Assembly: GCA_030549775.1 (NCBI GenBank)
Contig: CM060175.1
Coordinates: 109,918,688 to 109,982,687, forward strand
Reading direction: 5' to 3'
Length of the DNA stretch: 64,000 bases
Origin: Tamarix chinensis
Lineage: Eukaryota > Streptophyta > Magnoliopsida > Caryophyllales > Tamaricaceae
This document shows positions 56,925-64,000 of the stretch, piece after piece. The translations under genes were made by a program, and so were the position numbers. Within the stretch, counting starts at the first letter, position 1. Each line of letters starts with the position of its first letter. The notes under the pieces were generated by a model. That model did no database searches. It saw nothing but the letters and a program-made list of their open reading frames with translations, and was not told the origin of the DNA.

Positions 56925-58708
56925 TGCAAAAATATCATATTAAAACCCTAATGTGCTAATATACATTTATCCATGCGTTTAAGTGGGGTTTAACGATTAC
57001 CTTAATTTCTGCAAAAAATCAAAACTTACTGATATCCCGGTTAAAAACTCAAGCTTTGATTAGCAAAACCAATACCTAAAAATAATATCCATACTTATCA
57101 TATTAGAAATGAGAAAACCAAAGCATAAGACTTTATAAAACTTAATTAATGAAATACTTAACTTAAATATTATTATACATTAAAACTTGTTAACCAAAAT
57201 ATACCAAGGCATACAACAACTCATACCACTCATGTAGCATGAGCTGCATGTAAAACAAGAGGGAAAATGGCTCGAAATGGCATGAAAGGAGAGAGGAAGT
57301 GGTGTTTTTCGGGTTAGGGTTTTGGGGTTAGGAAAGAAGGAAAGTGGGGGAGGATTTAGGGTAAGGGAAGGGTGCAGGGGTGAAGAGGGAGTGTAGGTAG
57401 TGGTCGGGGGTAGGTTGTTTGTGGCCAAGGGCGACGACGACGGTAGTGAGGCTATGAAGGTGGATGAGAAGGAAGGAAAAGGGAGGGGAAAATGAGGGGT
57501 TGCAAGTGTTGGTTTCGGCTAAAGGAGGTGTGGGGGTGGTAAGGGAGGTTGCAGGGATGGGTTTGGTGGCTCAGGTGGTGGTAGAGACGACGGGACAGCG
57601 GCAGAAGGAGGAGGTGCATGGTGGTTGCCGAGAAGGAATAAAAAGAAGAGAAAAGGAAGAGGGGAGGAAGAAAGTGGGTTGTAAGGTGGCTCAAGGGGTG
57701 GTGTAGTGGTGCAGGGCGAGATTAGAAGGTGGTAGAAGGTGGTGTAGGTGGCTGGTGAGGTAGAGGCAGCGGCGGAGGGGGGAGGCGGTGCAAAATAGGG
57801 CTGAAGATGATGAAGGGGAAGAAATGGAGAGGAAGGGATCGGGAGAGGGAAGGAGGGCTCAAAAATGGGCAAGGGAGGGGTTGTTGAAGAGAAGAAAAAG
57901 AAGAAGGAGGAGAGGGGAGCAGGTGTGGCAGGTCGGGTAGCATCAGGGTGGCAGGGAGGTGGTCGGGTGGTAGGGAGAGAGAGGGAGTGGCAGGGAGGCA
58001 GGTGGTGGCAAGGAGAGGTAGTCGGGCATGGCGCTTGGGGTGGCAGGATGGCATCGAGGGGCAGGTTGGGGTAGGAGGTAGAAGCAGAAAGAAAGGGAGA
58101 GGAGGTGCTGGCCGGGCGAGGGCAAGAAAGGTGTGGGTCGGCCCGGTCGGGGGAAAGGGAGAAAAGAAAAGAAGGCTGGGATGGGCTGGTCGACGGGCAC
58201 GGGGGAGGAAGGAAAAGAAAAGGAGGTCAGTCACGTCTCACATGGGAGAGGAGGGGAAGAAATGGGCCTATAACCCAGGCGCAAAGAGGAAGGGCAGGCA
58301 GGGGGCTGGCAGCCCGAAGGAAAGAAAAAGGAAAAAGAAAGAAAGGAGAAAAAGGAGAAAGAAAAGGAAAAGGAAAAAAGGAAAAAGAAAAAATAGGGAA
58401 AATTAAAATAATTTAATTTATAAAATAATAGAATGTAATATTTTTGGTAGATAAATAAATTTAATATAATTTAATATATGGGTTTAAAAAGGTTAATTTT
58501 AGGAAGAATATTGGTTTGAGAATTTATTAAAATAAAATGAGTATGATAAAATAATAACATATTTATTTTAATTTATTATATATTCCTATCCAATTTTATA
58601 TACTAAAAAATTCATACAATAATTAAATTAAATAATTTTAAAAGCTAATTTATCCCAAATAAAAGCTTTCTATTAAATTATAGGTTTTTAAAGTTTTGGG
58701 GGATTACA
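54103..58708 (-). repeat. 5' LTR (4606 bp) of the Tekay-like element
   Basis: It runs TGTAATCC (at 58708) to GGTGTTACA (at 54103) on the - strand. It carries the same domains as the solo LTR at 3693-8234 in reverse: purine-rich + strand block 57290-58400, (AT)n 56896-56920, TTACCATATTACCC minisatellite 55910-56540, GTACC tandem pair 55310-55440, and CCGGTGGATCGG repeats 54780-55200. Confidence 0.9.
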
Positions 58709-59365
58709 TGTGCGCACAATGCCCCCGATGAGTATTCTTGTGCTGCCACATAAAGTAGAAGTGGTCTATCTGGTAGAGGGGTTGCTAGGACGGGTAGATT
58801 AAAATGGCACTCTTTATACTCCTCAAGTAACTTGACATATTCCTTTTCCTTATAGGGTTTCAGTAGAGCAATGACAAAGGTTACTCTAGGCTCCTCCATA
58901 GTACCCAATTTGACTTCCTTCAATTCGTCCATAGTAGCTTGTCCCCATCTTCAAGGTACGGAGGCATTCTACCATATCTTCACTCGAGTCATATTTGATG
59001 GCTATGTGGTTGGTGGAAGCTATTAATTATTCTGATGTGGAATCTTTCTTCTCTTGCTGCTTTTGCCTGGTGACAATAATGGCATGCTTCTTGGTTCTAC
59101 GGGCTCCCTCTATGTTAATATGTAGGTTGGCATAATGTCTCATTTGTGATGGTGCAATACTCCTCACTTTGTTCCTTTGTTCATCTACAATCAATGAAGC
59201 TTCTTTTTTTTCTCTTCCAAATCTTATTGTCATAATTGGTGACCCCAAGGCGTGAGAGCACAAAAGATTTTTTTTGAGTTGAACTTCCCTCTTGCAAGGC
59301 TTTTCCCCTATCTGAAAGAACATAGAAGGCTCTGCATTGGTTTGGCAGTCCAATCTATCAAACAT
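58709..59365 (-). pseudogene. Tat-type pre-RT region fused to RNase H, RT deleted
   Basis: The frame from 58932 reads ELKEVKLGTMEEPRVTFVIA to the LLEEYKEC block that normally precedes RT, then passes within a few codons (near 58800) to VLATPLPDRPLLLYVAAQ, the start of RNase H, and stops at the Tekay insertion. The whole RT palm and fingers, including the catalytic Asp pair, are missing. The upstream piece 59365-59027 (FDRLDCQTN..) is the spacer between protease and RT. Confidence 0.8.
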
Positions 59366-60187
59366 CGAGATCTAATGTTGACATTTTAATGTTAGTCCCT
59401 CCAAATCTCTACTCTCTTTAATAGTGATATAGTGTACGACTGCCCCTTTACTCTTTCCTCTAGCTGAAATTATTATAGGCTTTGGATTTGAATACCCTAA
59501 GCCTTTCCTTGATGTATCTACCATGTGACCCTAATATAACAATTTCTTTTAGGTGTTAGTCATGCTGTATAGTGTGCTCTCTACAAGCCTCCCATTATTT
59601 TCGTTTGCTATCTTGAAAGTAGAGATATCAAAACTACAATGTGCCATCAATTTATATGCATTTGGATCAAAACCCTCCTCTATTCTTTACATTGGGATGG
59701 TAATCTCTTCTTCCAACATTATAGGTTCTCAAAAACTTGTTTTGTGACTGGAACCACAAGATTCTTCTTCAAGATTTTCAAATCCTCCCTTGTGGAAGTG
59801 GTAGTATCATAAAGGCTACAATCGTAGCTTTTGAATGGAGATTATCCTTCTTTCCTTTTGGATTTTGGGGCATACCTCAAGATTAGAGGACTTTCCATCT
59901 CTTAATTTAAGTTATGTTTGGGTTCAGGACCTAGTTGTACTCCTTCCCGACCAGCTGAAGGCCTCTATATTTCCCCTAGATTTACCTTTAGGATTCTATC
60001 TACTACTTTATCAATTTGCTCTGTCGCTGCAGTCTTTCTTGCTAGTGGGACTAGCAGCTTCATTTTGCTTGGCGTTTCTTCCACCTCTTTGTAGATCCTA
60101 GCATCTGTAAAATGTGACTCGGCTATTGTGAAGGGCCTTTCATTAGCAAACACTATCTATACTCCATTTTTTTAAGAATTCGAGGCA
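59366..60187 (-). other. Tat spacer between protease and RT
   Basis: Decayed - strand coding of the same element. ARIYKEVEETPSKMKLLVPL (about 60090) is the only readable piece. Frames change every 100-200 bases. Confidence 0.5.
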
Positions 60188-60580
60188 CTAATGGAGAGTT
60201 GAAGGGACGACTCCATTCTTATGGATATAGAAACTACCCAACAACATATTATAGGATGTATTGGCATCAATCACATGGAATAATGTTGATGAAGTTATGC
60301 AACTAATAGTGAGGTCATGGTACATCTTTCCTACAGAAACTTCTCCATCTAAATTAAAGCCTTGGATGAAAATTTGGCTGTTTGAGAGCTCGCTCAATGG
60401 TATCCCAAGTTGTTTCATAGTGAATAATGGCATGATATTTACAGTTGACCCTCCGTCAATCAATACACAACTAATCCTTTGGTTGTGGGCATATCCAAAG
60501 ATGAAGAGTGGATTATTGTGTTCTTTATCTCTGAGCAACATATTATCATCCGTGAAGGGGAGAGAGGCAAAACAAACCAC
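60188..60580 (-). pseudogene. Tat-type aspartic protease
   Basis: This 130-codon stretch contains NPLFIFGYAHNQRISCVLIDGG, whose active site is Asp-Gly-Gly followed by STVNIMPL, and later YNMLLGSFYIHKNGVVPSTLH. Plant Tat elements have this segment upstream of RT. The protease would cut the element polyprotein. The Asp is kept; flanking frames are broken, so no polyprotein can be made. Confidence 0.85.
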
Positions 60581-60742
60581 ATCATTTGCATGATTTTGTA
60601 TGTCTAGCCCTCAGAGTGCTTTAATCATAGCTTCTCAAACCTCTTTTGGTAACATGCACAACTATTGTAGCCGTTCACCTTGTGAAAGCATTTCAGTCAT
60701 CTCTTCACTATTTAAATCAAGAATAGAAAGTGCATTATCATC

Positions 60743-62788
60743 CTACATGGTATTTTCTGGTGCATCATCTTCTTTAAATACATAGTAGGAGGTCATGTTG
60801 ACTTCATAAACTTCCAAGAATTCTGGTAGGAAGGATTCTGCCAGTATGATTGGCTTAAGATATTCTTGTTTCAACAATTTAACTAGAAATAATTTTTCCT
60901 TTCTTGGCTTCAACTTCTCCCCTTTCTTTGTCTTGGCTTGACCTATTTTTCTTTTGGATTGTTTGGCCCGGTGTCGGTGCGGTTGAGGCTTTGGAGTTTG
61001 TCTACTCCTTGGTTGTCTTCTTATCACCAAAGTCCAACCCTTGTCGTCTTCATCGATTTCTACAGGGCCATCCCTCACTTTGAGGCTTCGACATCTATGT
61101 AGGTTTGTGAACCGTCGCTCTTTATGACATATATCAGAATCAGTTCTAAGCTTCCGAACTAAATCAATCGGTCGACCCTTATAGGCGCTACTTTGGGTGA
61201 GTTACCCGTCACATTGATTAATTTACCCCTATTGCTGGGATTTCTAGATCGAGAAAAATTACTCATTCTTTTGCTAATTTCATGATTCTCTCCTTTAACG
61301 TGATGCACTTTTGAGTTGGATGGTTGATGCATCGATGATACATATCATATCTGGGATCTTTCATTCGTCTTGCCTCTTGTGGACGCTTTGGCTTTGGCAG
61401 TTCTATCACTTTATTTTCCAGTAGATCTTCCAGCATCCTTAGGATTTCATAATCAAGAAATGGGTATTTCTTTTCCTCTAATTCCTTAAAAGTGGTATGT
61501 TCCTTTGCATTCTCTTGCTTAGAGTTGTTCCAACTCCCATCAGATCTTTGTAGCTCAACTGAGATCTTGATCGTATCGTAGATGCCCCAACAACCATTAC
61601 CTCCTTTGCCATGCTCTTGGAAGACTTCTCATTCTTCTTCTTGAACTCCTTCTTCTCCTGAGGTTGTTAATACACAGGTATTTTACACCCATGTTTAGCA
61701 GTGTTCACCTCTATGTCATGAGTACTGGTAGATAACTCAGAAAAAGTTCTAGGCTTGGTACCTTTTAAGATATACGCAATACCCCAATGCATTCTTTTAA
61801 TGCACATTTCCATAGCTGATGCTTCATTGAGGCAATCCTGACAATCTAGGCTCAATGAACAACAACACTTGATATACTCTTCAACGCACTCATTTTCCTA
61901 CTTTTTAGTGTTTGTAAGCTCCACTATACTTACAGTTTGGCGAGCACTGTAAAAGTGGTTGATAAAATCTCTTTCCAACTCTTCCCAACTGTCAATGGAA
62001 TTGCTAGGAAGGTTAGCGTACCGGTCAAAAGCATTTTCCTTCAATGATCACATGAATTGTTTCACCAAGTCTCCTCCACTACCTACGTTATTATAAGTTT
62101 CGATGAAATGTGCTATATGCTACCAAGGATTGCCCTTACCTTCAAAATACTGGAATTTGGGAGGTTGATAACCAATGGGCATTGGAAAGTAGTATATCTT
62201 CTTTGTATAGGGTTTCATGTAAGATAAGCTGCTTTAGGAAGCAATGCCAAATTGTGCTTTCACTACACCGACAATCATATATTGCAGACCTTTGGGAGTT
62301 AAAGCTTCTAAAAGGATCAAGTTAGTATTTCTCCTCTTGAAGTTGTAATCTATCAATAGAGTCATCCTGATCCCTCACTTTAATGACCACCTCCTTCCCC
62401 TTTCTGAATGAAGCGTTACCTTTTTCTTCAATCTTTTGAATCAGCACAACGATATGTTCATCCTTCTCTTTCACTACCTTAGAGAAGATGTCAATAGCCT
62501 ATTTCAATTTCGTGAGTTGTTTGCCAATGACTCTAGTTGTCATCACCAGAGCGATTGAGCATGAAAAGTTGTCGAACTCTTCATCTTGATTTAGTGGAGT
62601 AGTTTTGAAGTAGCTCCTGGAGTGGGTATCATTGGTCGTTCAACAACGGGGGCTTCTAGCAACATATCTTTATCACTTGAGGCGATGGCTTTCACCTTTC
62701 TTTGTGCCAGGAGCTTGGTATGATTACTGTCACCGTTGAGAGTTCCAAAGTTGTTGAAGATGCTCTTATTCTTGTTTGAATCCATCAA
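60743..62788 (-). pseudogene. Tat-type gag, disrupted
   Basis: It starts at 62788 with MMDSNKNKS shortly after the primer site. Readable pieces include GIAYILKGTKPRTFSELST (about 61770; the Tat gag pattern KPRTFEEL) and, at 61078-60743, a basic linker (RHRAKQSKRKIGQAKTKKG) followed by FLPEFLEVYEVN. Several frame changes and stops separate them. Confidence 0.8.
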
Positions 62789-62827
62789 GCTATGTAGTCA
62801 GAGATTGAGATGAGAGGTAGAGATCAT

Positions 62828-62848
62828 CCCATCAGGTGCACCAAAATT
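62828..62848 (-). other. primer-binding site of the Tat element
   Basis: Read on the - strand, TTTTGGTGCACCTGATGGGA follows the LTR end ATTAACA by two bases, the expected position of a tRNA primer site. The primer tRNA was not identified. Confidence 0.6.
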
Positions 62849-64000
62849 TGTTAATGACAAATTTCTGGTAAACAGAAAATTGAAGAACAAAATATAATAT
62901 TTATTGATTATTAGATCAAATGTAGATACAATATCTATATAAATATATCACATGATTTAATATTCTCTGATTCAATTTCATAGGCAATTAATGTTATCAT
63001 TGGATGTCATTGTGATTTGCGATGTTGAATTTCGGACTCAACTTGTTAGGGACTCGTCTTGATTTTAATGAGCTTGATCCAAACCTATTGATGAAAATTT
63101 AATTTACTTGGCAAAAAAGGCACGATTTGGTAGTGCTTGATCCTTTCAAGTAGGTTCCATGATGTTGAAGTTTCAATGCTTCAACATTTTGGACTTTGAT
63201 GATTATGGATGCTTTGCTCTTCGTTTTTTGATCCTCGGATCTTACTTCTTCAATCTTCGAATATTCGTTCTTCGAATATTTGATCTTTAGCTTTAGAGTG
63301 TTCTCTCTGTGAGTTATTGATCTTTGAATTTCGGTGTGTGCAAAATGAGGAGGGGAGCCCTCTATTTATAAAGGAAATGACCTCCTTGGCTTTTGGGCTT
63401 CAACCCGTCTTGTCTTATGGACTTACAAGTTAGGTTTTATTGAGCTTATTTTTGGACTCATGGCCCATTGTAAAAGTTAAGCCAATATTTAATCAAATTA
63501 AGCCCAATTTAAATATTTTGGCCCAATTTAATAAAAATATGAATCAGACATGACAAATTAAAATATTTTATTTTAATTTTTAAACCCCAAATACTTTTAG
63601 GAATATTTATTTAATTGTCCCCAATTTAAATTGATCAACCACATGATGGTCAAATATTTTTTTATTATTATTGTTATATATTTTTTCTGTGTCAGCACTA
63701 CTTTTAAAAAAAATACTTGTTTGACTGCACAAGTTGACCTAAATATTCATGTAGTATATATTTGTGACCTTTTTACTTGTAATGTTTTTACAAGTGATAT
63801 TAAGCTTTGGTTGAAACTAAATTATTGCCTATTTCAACTAAAACAATAAATTATTTTTATAAAAATAAGAAATATATTAATTTTCAATTTATACAATAAA
63901 AAATTACTCTCTATAGAAAAATTAATATATATTATTTTATTTATTTTATTTCAATCAAAGAAGAAAAATTACAACTATTTACATTTTGAGATAAAACCTC
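62849..64000 (-). repeat. 5' LTR of the Tat element (runs off the window)
   Basis: The LTR ends CATTAACA at 62849 on the - strand. TATAAATAG at 63370-63362 is a likely promoter, so R and U5 would lie below about 63340. The start is beyond or near the window end. No matching 3' LTR was recognised downstream of the integrase at 48402. Confidence 0.65.

Larger units (their letters stand above)
50437..58708 (-). mobile_element. gag-only Tekay-like gypsy element inserted in the Tat element
   Basis: The - strand order is a 4606-bp 5' LTR (58708-54103), an Ile/Met-type primer site with tandem copies, gag, a polypurine tract, and a truncated 3' LTR (52488-50437). The internal region is only 1.6 kb and lacks protease, RT and integrase. 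The insertion has the same orientation as the interrupted Tat element. At the left junction (50436/50437) both the LTR end and about 75 codons of Tat RNase H are missing, so a deletion spans the border and no target duplication can be seen. Confidence 0.82.

Noticed and set aside
57180..58416. Long frames on both strands (up to 170 codons)
   Set aside because: Third copy of the same LTR block; no protein family and no splice or start logic.

Overview
This window looks like nuclear DNA of a flowering plant. It is AT-rich, has two intron-containing plant genes with GT..AG splice sites, and is otherwise filled with plant transposon lineages (Ty1/copia, Ty3/gypsy of Tekay, chromovirus and Tat type, PIF/Harbinger, Stowaway, MITEs). 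I lean weakly towards a monocot but cannot prove it from the sequence.

Two host genes appear intact once spliced, and they point tail to tail. A DUF639 membrane-protein gene lies on the + strand (coding 20564-24700, nine coding exons, 698 codons). A p23-type HSP90 co-chaperone gene lies on the - strand (coding 41342 down to 25556, six coding exons, 156 codons). Its two large introns hold a complete 7.4-kb gypsy element, MITEs and a minisatellite. The largest open frames in the window are not these genes but transposon and low-complexity frames.

Left arm (1-14628): a triplet-repeat tract and a degraded Tekay-like LTR (1-2925), then a decayed copia element (2926-14400) split twice. The first split is a 4542-bp solo LTR (3693-8234, target duplication CACAT). 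The second is a full-length 5136-bp Tork-like copia element (9132-14267, 514-bp LTRs, target duplication GTTCC) with stop-riddled coding.

14632-19592 is a 4961-bp PIF/Harbinger-type element (TAA duplication). It carries an exon-intron-exon piece of a host gene encoding NUMOD3-type DNA-binding repeats, a Stowaway MITE, and a relic of a Myb-like transposon protein.

Right arm (41.5-64.0 kb): stacked - strand LTR elements. A Tat-type gypsy element occupies 62849-58709 and resumes at 50436-48402. It is interrupted by a Tekay-like element (58708-50437) that has a 4.6-kb LTR, only gag inside, and a tandemly repeated primer-binding region. An antisense coding relic lies just beyond the Tat integrase. 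Athila-like and other LTR remnants fill 42.6-47.7 kb.

The layering gives a relative order of insertions: copia 1 is older than the solo LTR and copia 2, and Tat is older than Tekay. The p23 gene has kept its reading frame while its introns filled with repeats.
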